Under the pieces are notes generated by a model. The model worked only from the letters and a program-made list of their open reading frames with translations. It made no database searches and had not been told where the DNA came from. The translations under genes were made by a program, and so were the position numbers. 64,000 nt of DNA from Zhuqueibacter pondensis (GTDB lineage Bacteria > Zhuqueibacterota > Zhuqueibacteria > Zhuqueibacterales > Zhuqueibacteraceae), in contig JAPDQK010000002.1 of the NCBI GenBank assembly GCA_034505955.1, positions 124,001 through 188,000 on the forward strand, given 5' to 3'. Shown here piece after piece: positions 31,979-41,732 of the stretch. Positions within the stretch are counted from its first letter, which is position 1. Each line of letters opens with the position of its first letter.

Positions 31979-33193
31979 ATGCAGAAAAGAATGAGAATTC
32001 TGTTTGTCACGGAGCTTTGGCCACCGCATTCCGGCTCCTTTATTCTTGAGCAGGTCAAGGCCATTGCTCCCTTCGTTTCAGCGACCGTTGCCGTTTTGGT
32101 GGCCGATCCACCCCAATTGTCTCGCTATCGTTCACGACGATCGTCATTTCCAGAAAATTCCGGCGCGCCTCATAGCATACCGAATTTAAGGGAAGAAGTG
32201 AAAGTTCACTTTCTCCGTTATCGAACCATTCCGGAGTTGGGCAGATATCTTAACAGTATCCTGGCGTTTCGTGCACTCCTCCGGTTTTTGTGCCAAAAGA
32301 AAGAACGCTTCGATCTCATCCACGCGCATTTTGCCTATACCGTCGGATTTGCGGCAGCAAGAGTTGGTCAGAAATTCGGTATTCCTGTGGTTGTCACTGT
32401 GTATGGCAGCGACATCAATTTTTATACACGCCGCACTTTGAGGAATTTTGTTGCTGCACACTTCACAATTTGGGGACTCCGACATGCAACGGCCGTGACC
32501 GCTGTTTCCATAGAACTCAAAAGAAAACTTTTGACTTTAAAGGTGCCAAATGAAAGAATAACGGTTATACCCTTTGGGATTCGGTCTTCTGTTTTTTACC
32601 CTCGTGGTGAAAAACACTTGTTGCGCCGACAAATGCAGCTTCCGGAAACAGGTATTCTGTTTCTGTTTGTGGGGAATCTTGTTCCGGTCAAGGGGCTTGA
32701 GTTTCTTTTGAACGCTTTCGCTGATGTTTGCCGGCGTCTGCCAGCAACGACGTTAATAATAATTGGCAGCGGGGAATTGGAAGCCGTGCTGAAACGGCGG
32801 GTGTTCGCACTTGGAATTGATAAGCAGGTCATTTGGCCCGGGAGAAAACCACATGAAGAAATTCCGTTTTGGATGAGTGCGGCAGATTTTTTGGTGCTTC
32901 CAAGTTTGAGTGAAGGTTATCCCAACGTCATTTTGGAAGCGCTGGCTTGCGGCACGCCGGTCATTGCCAGTCGCGTCGGCGGTGTGCCGGAAATTCTCGT
33001 TTCTCCCGATCTGGGCATCATGGTGCCACCCGGCGATAGCGAAGCACTGGCTCAAGCCATGCTCGCGGCAGGTGAAAAAAATTGGGACTCGCAGAAACTC
33101 GTCGATTACGCACACGCCAATACTTGGGACGAATGCGCCCAACGCTATTTAAAACTCTATCACCGTTTGCTTGAACAGAGTGCAAAGCTCTAA
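31979..33193 (+). CDS. Family 4 glycosyltransferase
   Basis: A 404-residue GT4 enzyme: MRILFVTELWPPHSGSFILEQ at the start, IHAHFAYTVGFAA, VVTVYGSDINFY, then FLFVGNLVPVKGLEFLLNAF and the E-x7-E donor motif in SLSEGYPNVILEALACGTPVIASRVGGVPEIL. It belongs to the same cluster as WecB and the following glycosyltransferase. Sugar specificity is not deducible. Confidence 0.92.
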   Translation: MQKRMRILFVTELWPPHSGSFILEQVKAIAPFVSATVAVLVADPPQLSRYRSRRSSFPENSGAPHSIPNLREEVKVHFLRYRTIPELGRYLNSILAFRALLRFLCQKKERFDLIHAHFAYTVGFAAARVGQKFGIPVVVTVYGSDINFYTRRTLRNFVAAHFTIWGLRHATAVTAVSIELKRKLLTLKVPNERITVIPFGIRSSVFYPRGEKHLLRRQMQLPETGILFLFVGNLVPVKGLEFLLNAFADVCRRLPATTLIIIGSGELEAVLKRRVFALGIDKQVIWPGRKPHEEIPFWMSAADFLVLPSLSEGYPNVILEALACGTPVIASRVGGVPEILVSPDLGIMVPPGDSEALAQAMLAAGEKNWDSQKLVDYAHANTWDECAQRYLKLYHRLLEQSAKL

Positions 33194-33216
33194 AGGACAA
33201 CTGACCACGGACAAAT

Positions 33217-34359
33217 ATGAAAATCCTCTTCTTCAGCGAAATCAAATGGCAGTACCTCCGCACCCGCAAGCAGCAACTCATTCGTCGATTTCCTGCCGAA
33301 TGGAAAATCCTCTTTCTCGAGCCTTACGCCGCCGGGCGCCCGAATAGCTTTCGCTTGCAATGGGACAAGAATGTTGGTTTTGTGACGTTGCCCTATTTCA
33401 AAAATTTCCCGCAAAGCTGGTTACGCCGGTTGGTTTCTTTCCGAGTGATGCGCGCGATTATTATCGCTTTGGCCACAATCTGGGCTTGGGTTTTGATGTG
33501 GCGCAGCGGATTTCGACGGCCTGATATGGTGATGGTTTCCAATGTTTATGCCGCTCCGCTTTTACGCTGGTTCGGAAGGGGGAAACCGATCATTTATGAC
33601 TGTAACGACAATCATTTGGGATTTCCACTGACCCCGCCGTGGGCCGAAAAATATTTCAAGAGCACCTGTGCACAGGCGGACCGCATCGTCTGTGCCTCCT
33701 TGTCATTGGCAGAAATTATCCCAACGGATTGCAAAGACAAAGTGGCTTTCATCGGCAACGGCGTTGACACGGCGTTGTTTCACAATCCTGAAAGAACGAA
33801 GCCAGCCGCCGCGCTCATGGAATTCCGTCCTCGGCCGATTTTGCTTTATCTTGGTGCCATTTCCGAATGGACGGATTTTGAGGTGCTCAGGCACGTTGCC
33901 GCTGCGCATCCGGACAAAATGCTGGTGCTGATCGGGCCGGTGGCGCCGTCCGCGCGGCCCCAGATGGAAAGGTTGCTTCAATCAACAAACGTAAAGTATC
34001 TCGGTGAAATTCGCCACGATGATTTGCCCTCGTATTTGGCGGCGGCAGATGTTTGTCTCATTCCGTTACGGAAAAATGAGTTGACTCGATTTTTGAATCC
34101 CAACAAGCTTTACGAATATTTTGCCGCTGGCAAGCCGGTGGTGAGTATGGCATTGTCTCCGGACATGGCGGCCATGGGAGCTCACATTTTTCTGGCGGAG
34201 GATGCGACCGGTTTTGCCGCGCAGATTGCGTCAGCGTTGGCTGCTTCTGAGGCACAGGCAGAAGGACGCCGGCGCCTGGCTGCTGCGAATGACTGGCAGG
34301 AAAAGTCGAAGCAGATGGTGGCGTTGATCGAGGAAGTATGCTCCATCAGCACCTCCTGA
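33217..34359 (+). CDS. GT-B glycosyltransferase, family 1/4-like
   Basis: A 380-residue protein whose second half has the GT-B donor domain (RPILLYLGAISEWTDFEVL, EIRHDDLPSYLAAADVCLIPLRKNELTRFLNPNKLYEYFAAGKPVV). The N-terminal half MKILFFSEIKWQYLRTRKQQL is of the type found in teichuronic or capsule GTs with poor conservation. A hydrophobic segment at about residues 85-100 may contact the membrane. It is the last glycosyltransferase in the cluster before the YfhO gene. Confidence 0.85.
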   Translation: MKILFFSEIKWQYLRTRKQQLIRRFPAEWKILFLEPYAAGRPNSFRLQWDKNVGFVTLPYFKNFPQSWLRRLVSFRVMRAIIIALATIWAWVLMWRSGFRRPDMVMVSNVYAAPLLRWFGRGKPIIYDCNDNHLGFPLTPPWAEKYFKSTCAQADRIVCASLSLAEIIPTDCKDKVAFIGNGVDTALFHNPERTKPAAALMEFRPRPILLYLGAISEWTDFEVLRHVAAAHPDKMLVLIGPVAPSARPQMERLLQSTNVKYLGEIRHDDLPSYLAAADVCLIPLRKNELTRFLNPNKLYEYFAAGKPVVSMALSPDMAAMGAHIFLAEDATGFAAQIASALAASEAQAEGRRRLAAANDWQEKSKQMVALIEEVCSISTS

Positions 34360-34498
34360 TATCAAAGAAAATTCTTGCCTTTGTCCCGAATAATCAGTAA
34401 AATTTCCGTTTGTTGTTGGAGATTGCACTATTTCTGTGACGCTGGCAGGCGTAATTTACGCGCAATTTGTTGAACTCTAAAAAGGTAAATCACCTCTC

Positions 34499-37012
34499 AT
34501 GGCTAAAAGAAAGACTCGCCCGACGCGCCCGATGGCCGTGCCACCAAAGCAAGCTCTCGCGCGACCAAATTGGTTTGCCGAGCATCCCGTGCTCACTGCA
34601 TGCGGAATTTTCCTGCTGCTCGCGATGATTTTTTTCTTTAATGTCATCTTTGGGGGCAAAACCTATCTCGCGCCGGACGCCCAGTCGGCAGCCGCGATGT
34701 CAGCACCTTTGGACAAAATCTTTTGGGAAACGTGGAAACTGCCGTTGTGGTCACCCTATATTTTTTGCGGCATGCCGAGTTTTGCCAGCCTGATGTACGC
34801 CCCATTTGTCTACATGCCCGGCACCGTATTGCTCCCGATCGCCCGATTGGTTTCATTACCGTCAATGTTTTCCCCGGCCCTGCATTATGTGCTGGCAGCC
34901 ATGGGAGTCTTTCTTTTTCTGCGAAGAAAGGGTGTAAGCTTTTTGCCCGGACTGTTGGGCGGAATCGCCTTCATGTTCACACCGTTTCTGATCACCATGC
35001 AGGTTTTTGGCCATGGCTCGCAGATGATGACCGCGGCTTATATTCCCTGGGCGCTTTGGGCAGTGGATCGGTTGCTCGAAAAATTTTCCTGGCGCAACCT
35101 TGGCTTGGCGGGATTGATCCTGGGTTTCCAGTTGCAGCGAGGGCATGTGCAGATTGCCTATTACAGTTTGCTGATGGTCGGCTTATATGTAATCTTTCAT
35201 TTCATTCACGCCCTCATTCAAAAAGAGTACAAGCGTTTGTTGCCCATGCTCGGTGGTGTTACCGGCGCAATTGTGCTCGCCGGTGCGCTTGCTGCGGTGT
35301 TGTATCTGCCACTGCAGGAGTATACGCCTTATTCGATTCGCGGCACGCCTTCCGTCTTGCAGCCGCAGCCGGGCCCCAAAGATACCGGTGTCGGCTTTGA
35401 ATACGCCACCCAATGGTCATTTTCGCCCGGGGAAATGCTGACCTTCATCATTCCTTCATTCTACGGATTCGGCGGCCAAACCTATTGGGGCACCATGCCG
35501 TTTACCGATTATCCGAATTACATGGGCATACTGGTTTTGGCGCTTGCTCTCAGCGCCTTAATCATCCATCTCCCCGCGGCCGGGCCCAATCGCTTGATCG
35601 TTGCGTTTCTGGGTTTTTTGATTTTGCTCGCTTTGCTGCTCTCGTTCGGTTATCACTTCTCGGCATTTTACAAACTATTCTATAATTATTTTCCCTACTT
35701 CAACAAGTTCCGGGTGCCGGTGATGATTCTGATTCTCGTGCAATGCGCAGTGGCAATTCTTGCCGGCCTCGGACTGGAAGGAATCGTATCGCGTTTGTCC
35801 CGGTCTGGCACCAAAGAGGAGAAAGCCGTGCGTTCGCGGATGGCGCAGCGCTTGTGGATTGCGTTGGCTGCGGTGTTCATTGTCGTTCTCCTGCTAACCA
35901 TTTTCCGTAGCAGTTTCTTCGAATTTATGCGCAGTGTTTACCCCGATCAATATGACCAACGAATTCAGCAGCAATTGGATGCGCTCCGGTTCGAGAAATT
36001 CTTTTGGGATATGTGGATTGTCGCCATCCTGGTCGCGGGCGGGTTGGTGATGTTTGCGCTGGCTCTCACCCAAAAAATATCAGCCACGACCGCCGCCTTG
36101 AGCATTTGCTTGTTTACGGTAATTGATTTATGGGTGGTTGACAAGAAACTCGGCCAAACTTATCCTGAAAAACAGCTTTCGTCATTTCTCGAGCCTGACG
36201 AGATTGCACGCTTCCTGCGGGCGGACAGCTCGGTGTTTCGTATTTATCCCGCAGGAGAATTGTTCCGGGAGCTGCGCTGGTCCGGCCAGGGTTTTCAAAG
36301 TGTCGGCGGCTATCACGCGGCCAAACCACGCCTGTATCAGGATTTCATCGAAGCGATGGGTTTGCAGGGAACAACGGCTGGTGCAGTTTTGCCGGCGCCA
36401 CACATCGTTGATATGCTGAATGCCAAATACCTCATCACATTCGATAATTTGCCGGACACGGCATATATTGTCCGGCGACAATATCAGACCAGCGGTGGTG
36501 GCGTATTGAGCATTTATGAGAATCCCACGGTGTTACCACGCGCTTATCTGGTCGGCGAATATCAGGTGGAAGCTGATCCTGTCAAGGCGTTGGCACGCTT
36601 GCGCTCAGGGTCCGATCCGAGTGGGATAAAATTTGATCCGCACCATCAGGTATTATTGAACGAGGCACCGGAATTTCAGCCGCAACCGGACACCGCGGCG
36701 TTTGCCCGAATCAGCAAGTATGATGTGCATCATATTCAAATTGAAACGAAAAGCATTGCGCCGCAAATTCTGGTCTTGAGTGATAATTATTATCCTGTGG
36801 GCTGGCAAGCTTTCGTGGATAAGCAGCCGGTCAAAACATATCGTGCCAACTACTGTTTTCGCGCCCTCTGCGTTCCGGCCGGCAGCCATCAGGTCGAGTT
36901 TCGCTTCCACTCCGGTGCCTTCACGAAAGGTTTATGGATTAGCCTGATGGCGCTGGTTGCAGCAATCGTGCTCCTGTTCGTAAAAAGGGAAAAATCCACC
37001 CCGCCACAATAA
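34499..37012 (+). CDS. YfhO-family membrane glycosyltransferase-like protein
   Basis: An 837-residue protein with about 12 membrane helices between residues 30 and 560 and a C-terminal soluble beta domain (VLPRAYLVGEYQVEADPVKALARL, LSDNYYPVGWQAFVDKQPVKTYRANYCFRAL), the typical YfhO end. YfhO proteins are GT-C-like; the Bacillus protein glycosylates lipoteichoic acid. The motif SAPLDKIFWETWKLPLWSPYIFCGMPSF lies in the first periplasmic loop, where GT-C enzymes hold their acidic catalytic residues. It is placed to add a sugar to the product of the upstream cluster on the outer face of the membrane. Confidence 0.87.
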   Translation: MAKRKTRPTRPMAVPPKQALARPNWFAEHPVLTACGIFLLLAMIFFFNVIFGGKTYLAPDAQSAAAMSAPLDKIFWETWKLPLWSPYIFCGMPSFASLMYAPFVYMPGTVLLPIARLVSLPSMFSPALHYVLAAMGVFLFLRRKGVSFLPGLLGGIAFMFTPFLITMQVFGHGSQMMTAAYIPWALWAVDRLLEKFSWRNLGLAGLILGFQLQRGHVQIAYYSLLMVGLYVIFHFIHALIQKEYKRLLPMLGGVTGAIVLAGALAAVLYLPLQEYTPYSIRGTPSVLQPQPGPKDTGVGFEYATQWSFSPGEMLTFIIPSFYGFGGQTYWGTMPFTDYPNYMGILVLALALSALIIHLPAAGPNRLIVAFLGFLILLALLLSFGYHFSAFYKLFYNYFPYFNKFRVPVMILILVQCAVAILAGLGLEGIVSRLSRSGTKEEKAVRSRMAQRLWIALAAVFIVVLLLTIFRSSFFEFMRSVYPDQYDQRIQQQLDALRFEKFFWDMWIVAILVAGGLVMFALALTQKISATTAALSICLFTVIDLWVVDKKLGQTYPEKQLSSFLEPDEIARFLRADSSVFRIYPAGELFRELRWSGQGFQSVGGYHAAKPRLYQDFIEAMGLQGTTAGAVLPAPHIVDMLNAKYLITFDNLPDTAYIVRRQYQTSGGGVLSIYENPTVLPRAYLVGEYQVEADPVKALARLRSGSDPSGIKFDPHHQVLLNEAPEFQPQPDTAAFARISKYDVHHIQIETKSIAPQILVLSDNYYPVGWQAFVDKQPVKTYRANYCFRALCVPAGSHQVEFRFHSGAFTKGLWISLMALVAAIVLLFVKREKSTPPQ

Positions 37013-37124
37013 TGGTTTTGACCTGCAAAAATTGTTTGCAATTGTGCTCATACTATCCTAAATTGTTATCTTTGATTTTTTCGATTGACGACATGCCGTA
37101 AGCTTTTCTCTCCCGACGCCAACG

Positions 37125-37255
37125 GTGCTTGCCGAAGAATAAGCGCAGGGATGATGCTGATCGGAGCCGAGTGCAATGAAATTGCGCTGGCAAGGCGAGG
37201 CCTGGAGGCTTCCACCCGCAGTGGTGTGTCTGTAAGGCCGCGCCGGTAAGGAGTT
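37125..37255 (+). promoter_or_regulatory. Possible structured 5' leader RNA before the PtsN-like gene
   Basis: CTTGCC (from about 37129) can pair with GGCAAG (about 37190), and nested AGCGCA with TGCGCT, with a competing small hairpin GCAAT-GAA-ATTGC. A GC-rich second domain follows before AAGGAG (37248-37253). It matches no riboswitch consensus that I know. Confidence 0.4.
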
Positions 37256-37261
37256 TTGGTA

Positions 37262-37732
37262 ATGAAATTAAAAGATATTCTTTCGGAAAACCTGATAAAA
37301 ATTCATCTCTCCAGCCAGGAGAAGCGACCGGCCATTGAGGAGATGGTGGATTTGTTGTTTCAGTCGGGATATATCAAGGACCGCAACGACGTTCTCAAAG
37401 CCATCCTTGACCGGGAAGCCGTGATGAGCACCGGGGTTGGTGATGAGGTGGCAATCCCGCATGGCAAAAGCGAAGCGGCGCCGACAATTGTTGTGGCTTT
37501 GGGTATTGCCAAAAAACCGATTGAATTCCAGTCCATGGATGACCGCCCGGTGCGGTTGATTTGGTTGCTGGTCGGACCACCGGATCAAACCGGTCCCCAT
37601 CTAAAAGCCCTCAGTCGCATCTCACGACTCATGCACAAGCGTGAATTCCGGGAACAATTGCTGGCCTCTCAAAATGCGAAAGAGGCGCTTAATGCGATCA
37701 TCCGCGAAGAGGACAAGTATCTGGAGAGCTGA
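37262..37732 (+). CDS. PTS EIIA-type (PtsN-like) regulatory protein, first copy
   Basis: A 156-residue EIIA(Fru/Ntr) domain. The phosphorylated histidine is His67 in VGDEVAIPHGKSEA, and the STGVGDEVAIPHGK block is the PTS EIIA type-2 signature. The ATG at 37262 sits 8 bp after AAGGAG; an upstream TTG is less likely. No EIIB or EIIC gene is near, so it probably works in a nitrogen-PTS-like regulatory chain rather than sugar uptake. A second copy occurs at 45766. Confidence 0.9.
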   Translation: MKLKDILSENLIKIHLSSQEKRPAIEEMVDLLFQSGYIKDRNDVLKAILDREAVMSTGVGDEVAIPHGKSEAAPTIVVALGIAKKPIEFQSMDDRPVRLIWLLVGPPDQTGPHLKALSRISRLMHKREFREQLLASQNAKEALNAIIREEDKYLES

Positions 37733-37790
37733 GCTTTGGCCGGTTTGCTGATTACGAGCAACCGGATACCCAACAAATTGAAAACGCATC

Positions 37791-39056
37791 ATGCGGTTCC
37801 AAAGAATAAAAGGCACACGTGATATTCTGCCGGAGGAAATCGGCAAATGGCAGGCTGCTGAAGCCCTGATTCATCAGATCATGACACGTTTTGCCTTCAG
37901 CGAAATTCGCACGCCGATTTTCGAGGAAACCGAGCTGTTCGCACGCGGCATCGGTCAATTGACCGACATCGTCTCGAAGGAAATGTACACCTTTGTCGAC
38001 CGTGGCGAAAAAAGCCTGACCCTCCGGCCGGAGCTTACCGCAGGCGTCGTGAGAGCTTTCATTGAGAATAATCTCGGGAAAAAACTGCCGGTCAATAAGC
38101 TCTATTACATCAGCCCGGTCTTCCGGCAGGAAAATCCCCAAGCCGGCCGCTTGCGCCAGTTTCACCAGTTTGGCGCCGAGATCATTGGCTCGCCGGAGCC
38201 TGCGGCTGATGTTGAGGCCATTGCGCTCTCCATTGCGATTTACCGGGCTTTCAATCTCGAGCGGTTCCTGGTCAAATTGAACAGTGTCGGCGATACGGTT
38301 TGCCGCGAGCCGTACAAGCAAAAGCTGCGTGAATTTTTGCGACCACGTCTCCGCCGCCTTTGCCAAAGTTGCCAGCAGCGGTTTGAAAAAAATCCCCTGC
38401 GCATTCTTGATTGCAAGGAAGAAAGCTGTCGCGCCGAAACCCTGGAAGCGCCCCAATTCATCGATCATCTCTGCGACGCTTGTGCGCGCCACTTCGGGCG
38501 CGTGCGCGAGTTGCTTGCTGCCGCCGGCATAACCTACGAGTTGGATTTCCGCTTGGTTCGGGGACTGGATTACTACACGCGCACCGCGTATGAAATCATC
38601 AGCGACCAGCTCGGCGCCCAGGATGCGCTGTGTGGTGGCGGCCGTTATGACTTGCTTGTCGAGGAGCTTGGCGGTGCGCCCACTCCTGCGGTTGGTTTTG
38701 CTGCCGGCATGGAACGCTTGATGATGGTGCTGGATCAAATTGCCTGGCAGCCGGCAATTCACAACCCTCCGGTCGTTTTTCTTGCACCCTTGGGACCGGC
38801 CGCGATCGCATGGGCAGTCCAAACGGCGCAACAGCTCCGGCAACAAGGATTGGCTGTTGAGATGGATTTGTTGAATCGCGGCTTGAAAGCGCAACTTCGT
38901 GAGGCGAATCGCCAGCAGGCTAAATTTACGGTCATCGTGGGTGACAATGAGCTGCGCGCCCAGCACGCCATCGTGCGTGATTTGCAAAGCAGCCAACAAA
39001 CTGAAGTCGCTTTCAACGATTTGATTTCTTACCTCCAACAGAGCAGCACAAGCTGA
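37791..39056 (+). CDS. hisS: Histidyl-tRNA synthetase
   Basis: A 421-residue class II synthetase. Motif 1 lies near QRIKGTRDILPEE with FEETELFARG, motif 2 has YYISPVFRQENPQAGRLRQFHQFGAEIIG, the HisA and HisB signatures LVRGLDYYTRTAYEI are present, and motif 3 is AGMERLMM. GGRYD occurs in CGGGRYDLLVEELGG. A C-terminal anticodon-binding domain follows (PVVFLAPLGPAAIAWAVQTAQQLRQQG). It charges tRNA-His. It follows the EIIA gene closely and is followed 8 bp later by a tRNA/rRNA methylase. Confidence 0.96.
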   Translation: MRFQRIKGTRDILPEEIGKWQAAEALIHQIMTRFAFSEIRTPIFEETELFARGIGQLTDIVSKEMYTFVDRGEKSLTLRPELTAGVVRAFIENNLGKKLPVNKLYYISPVFRQENPQAGRLRQFHQFGAEIIGSPEPAADVEAIALSIAIYRAFNLERFLVKLNSVGDTVCREPYKQKLREFLRPRLRRLCQSCQQRFEKNPLRILDCKEESCRAETLEAPQFIDHLCDACARHFGRVRELLAAAGITYELDFRLVRGLDYYTRTAYEIISDQLGAQDALCGGGRYDLLVEELGGAPTPAVGFAAGMERLMMVLDQIAWQPAIHNPPVVFLAPLGPAAIAWAVQTAQQLRQQGLAVEMDLLNRGLKAQLREANRQQAKFTVIVGDNELRAQHAIVRDLQSSQQTEVAFNDLISYLQQSSTS

Positions 39057-39064
39057 TCTTATTT

Positions 39065-39847
39065 ATGGTGATGCGAAACGACATTAAAACCATCGTCCGC
39101 CTGACGCAAAAGAAGTACCGGATCGAAATGAACCGGTTTCTGGCGGAGGGCGGCCGGCTTTGTGAGGAGGCGATCAAGTCTGATTGGAAGGTGGAACGAG
39201 TCATTTACTGTCCGTCTTTTTTGCAGTCACTGCGCGCACGCCAGGCCTTGCAGCTCGCCGAGGAGCGCAAGATACCGACCGATGAAGTCTCCAGTGACGT
39301 GTTCGTCAGCCTTTCCGATACCATGCATTCGCAAGGCATCATCGCGGTGGTGGAGAAGCGCGCTGCTGCCGGCGAGCCATTTGAGCAAATGCGCCATGAG
39401 CCGCGTTGCCTGTGGATCGGCATCGAAAAGCTGCATGACCCCGGCAACATGGGCACGATTTTGCGAACTGCAGATTGGCTCGGTGTTGATGGCATCGTTG
39501 TTGGCAGGCAATGCGTAGAGGTATACAATCCCAAAGTCGTGCGTGCCAGCATGGGCGCGATTTTTCATCTGCCCATTTACGAGGTCGATGATTTTGTCGG
39601 CACGATGCGACGTTTTCAAACATTCAGCGCCGTCCTCTACGCCGCGGACCAATCCGGTGATTTTCCCTACTCGGTTTTGCGTTACGCCCCCAAAAAGGTA
39701 TTGTTGCTCGGCGATGAAGTCGAAGGGATCTCACCGGAAGTTGGCGCCATCATCCAGCATCGCGTGTCGATTCCCCGGCGCGGTGGCGGCGAATCGCTCA
39801 ACGTTGCCATTGCTGCGGCTATTTTATTGGCGGAAATGAGTCGGTAA
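39065..39847 (+). CDS. SpoU/TrmH-family RNA 2'-O-methyltransferase
   Basis: A 260-residue SPOUT methyltransferase. The N-terminal RNA-binding substrate domain (RNDIKTIVRLTQKKYRIEMNRFLAEGGRLCEEAIKS) is followed by the trefoil-knot catalytic domain with IEKLHDPGNMGTILRTADWLGVDGIVV, VLLLGDEVEGISPEV and the C-terminal motif IPRRGGGESLNVAIAAAILLAEM. The knot binds S-adenosylmethionine. Substrate could be 23S rRNA or tRNA; the length fits the 23S group. The second Met (39071) is an alternative start. Confidence 0.93.
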   Translation: MVMRNDIKTIVRLTQKKYRIEMNRFLAEGGRLCEEAIKSDWKVERVIYCPSFLQSLRARQALQLAEERKIPTDEVSSDVFVSLSDTMHSQGIIAVVEKRAAAGEPFEQMRHEPRCLWIGIEKLHDPGNMGTILRTADWLGVDGIVVGRQCVEVYNPKVVRASMGAIFHLPIYEVDDFVGTMRRFQTFSAVLYAADQSGDFPYSVLRYAPKKVLLLGDEVEGISPEVGAIIQHRVSIPRRGGGESLNVAIAAAILLAEMSR

Positions 39848-39950
39848 ACCGGCTTGCGGCCGCAAGAAGGCTGAATCCTTGAAGCTGTTTGACTTCGTCA
39901 CGGTCAATAACCGGGTTCCAGAGTCAAGCCTTCAGGCTCGTGATCAAGTT

Positions 39951-40802
39951 ATGTTAGAAGCATCTCCACAAACGAACTACCCCTCCCGCCTGGGCGTCAT
40001 CGTTGTTCTTTTTCTCATTACCGGGCCGCTGTATGTGGTGGCCGGTTTTCTGGGAAATTTCGTGATCGGTAAATGGCCGGTTCTGATCGGTGAATTGATC
40101 CTGCCACTGCCCGCATATCTTTATCTGCGCCTCTATCGCTATCATGTCCGTCAAGTCTTTCGTCTGAATCCCGTGAGCGGTCGAATCGTGGGATTGAGTG
40201 TAGTCCTGGGTATGGCTTTGCATGTTATTGTTTACGAAATTGATCATCTGCTCAATTCAGTCTGGAATGTGATCTGGCCATTTCCGGAACACCTGGAATC
40301 CCAACTGGAGAAATTGCTGGCGGCACAACACTGGCTGGATTGGGTCATTGTCCTCCTCGCCTCGGTCGTGGTTGCCGGCGTTTTTGAAGAGATGCTGTTT
40401 CGAGGATTTGTGCAGAATACTTTCGAGCAATATCATGACGCCCCGATCGCCATTGCCATCACCGCAGCCATCTTTGCCGCCACCCATGGCTTGTTGTGGT
40501 GGTTCGTGCAAATTTTTCTCCTGGGAGCAGTTCTCGGTTGGATGGCCTGGCGGAGCGAATCCATCATTCCGGGCGCCATTGTGCACGGAATGCACAACCT
40601 TTTTGCAGTGTTACTGACCAATTTCAAAGCTGCGCCCCCATGGTTGTATTGGCAACAGGTTAAGCCGGTTCTTGGCGAGGGGCATGTGCAACCTGTGTTC
40701 TTGCTTGCTGCCGGCGTGGTGATTTATTTTGGTCTTCGGTTATTCAACCGATTTTGCGAAGAAGAAAAGGTGATTCCCACCCTTTTGAACACGCCTCTTT
40801 GA
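39951..40802 (+). CDS. CPBP-family intramembrane metalloprotease (Abi/CAAX type)
   Basis: A 283-residue protein of about eight helices. The three CPBP motifs are present: EEMLFRGFVQN (EExxxR), FAATHGLLWWF (FxxxH) and HGMHNLF (HxxxN). It cleaves substrates inside the membrane; partners are unknown. The start at 39951 is chosen because the upstream frame (from 39879) lacks family features and overlaps the region just after the methylase. Confidence 0.88.
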   Translation: MLEASPQTNYPSRLGVIVVLFLITGPLYVVAGFLGNFVIGKWPVLIGELILPLPAYLYLRLYRYHVRQVFRLNPVSGRIVGLSVVLGMALHVIVYEIDHLLNSVWNVIWPFPEHLESQLEKLLAAQHWLDWVIVLLASVVVAGVFEEMLFRGFVQNTFEQYHDAPIAIAITAAIFAATHGLLWWFVQIFLLGAVLGWMAWRSESIIPGAIVHGMHNLFAVLLTNFKAAPPWLYWQQVKPVLGEGHVQPVFLLAAGVVIYFGLRLFNRFCEEEKVIPTLLNTPL

Positions 40803-41087
40803 ATAAAACGGCGTGGCAAATTTTCCGCATTACCTGCCGATTGACACTACAATTAGCGTAGTTATTTCCTCGTTGTAAACACCTTGGCAGTTCTTCGCGC
40901 TGGGACTGCCATTTTCATAATCTCCAAATTTTCAATACATAAACGCTGCGAGTGTGATCCAGTGAGCCAGGGAAATCGGGTTGGAGCAATCTATTGTTGT
41001 GATGTCAGGAATGATTTCATTTTTCAAGGCTCGTCTCGCAGATGGAACCACAAATTTCATCCAATCCGTCGCCGAAAAGGGATTTTC
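40803..41087. other. Intergenic region with promoter for the receiver-like gene
   Basis: An in-frame extension of the following gene exists here but has no family features. A promoter match lies at 40841-40868. Confidence 0.5.
40841..40868 (+). promoter_or_regulatory. Sigma-70-like promoter
   Basis: Consensus TTGACA, a 16-bp spacer, then TATTTC, in a 285-bp gap before the receiver-like gene. Confidence 0.5.
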
Positions 41088-41552
41088 ATGATCGATTGGT
41101 TCTTTGATGAGAGAACTTGGGCTGCAACTATGAACCGAATCGTCATGCTCAATGAGGACCTCGAGTCTCAGATGCGCATGTATCTGGCGCTTTGTCCTCG
41201 CTACCGAATCGAAATTGCGGAGAATGAGCTCGCGTTGATGCGGCTCTTGCGTCGCAAAAAACCTAATTTGCTCCTGCTCGATGCGCATTACAGCAGGTTC
41301 AATCACAACGGCAAATCGATCGCCAAGCTGGTCGAAAAAATCAAGCGCAAGTACAATCATCTTCCCGTACTGGCGATTGTCAATGGTGAAGATGAAAGAC
41401 TGGCGGAGTTGTTGACCCAGCGTGGCGCCGATGGCTGGGTGACCCGTCGGGTTCAGATTGACGACTTGCTGCAGCGCGTCGATGGCTTGCTCCAGCCGGT
41501 ACCGTCTTTTCTCGAGTCCAGGTATGAACAGTCGCAAGCCGTTATGGTGTAG
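41088..41552 (+). CDS. Atypical response-regulator receiver-like protein
   Basis: A 154-residue single-domain protein with the general receiver pattern: start RIVMLNEDLESQMRMYLAL, a phosphoacceptor-like Asp in LLLLDAHYSRF, then LPVLAIVNGEDE and GADGWVTRRVQIDDLLQRVDGLL. The acidic pair normally near residue 12 is Asn-Glu-Asp, and the Lys in the last motif is replaced by the Arg-Arg of TRRV, so phosphorylation is uncertain. A strong terminator at 41619-41656 ends its transcript. Confidence 0.7.
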   Translation: MIDWFFDERTWAATMNRIVMLNEDLESQMRMYLALCPRYRIEIAENELALMRLLRRKKPNLLLLDAHYSRFNHNGKSIAKLVEKIKRKYNHLPVLAIVNGEDERLAELLTQRGADGWVTRRVQIDDLLQRVDGLLQPVPSFLESRYEQSQAVMV

Positions 41553-41618
41553 AGGGGAAGGCCTAAATCCCGGGTTTACCGCCTTGGCTTGAATTCGGTT
41601 GGAGAATTTCACAATTGT

Positions 41619-41656
41619 AAGCCGGTTTTCGCCCCTGCTCGCGAACCGGCTTTTTG
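41619..41656 (+). terminator. Rho-independent terminator
   Basis: AAGCCGGTT and AACCGGCTT pair around a GC-rich loop, followed by a T tract. It follows the receiver-like gene. Confidence 0.85.
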
Positions 41657-41732
41657 TTTTGTCCCTTGCTTTTTCCCTTCCTTTTTCATATTTTGATTCT
41701 AAAATCTCTCGAACTCATTTCATGGAGGAATC

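Noticed and set aside
37013..37255. Known riboswitch (cobalamin, TPP, c-di-GMP) or small stable RNA
   Set aside because: None of the consensus cores that I know is present; only a generic structured leader can be claimed.
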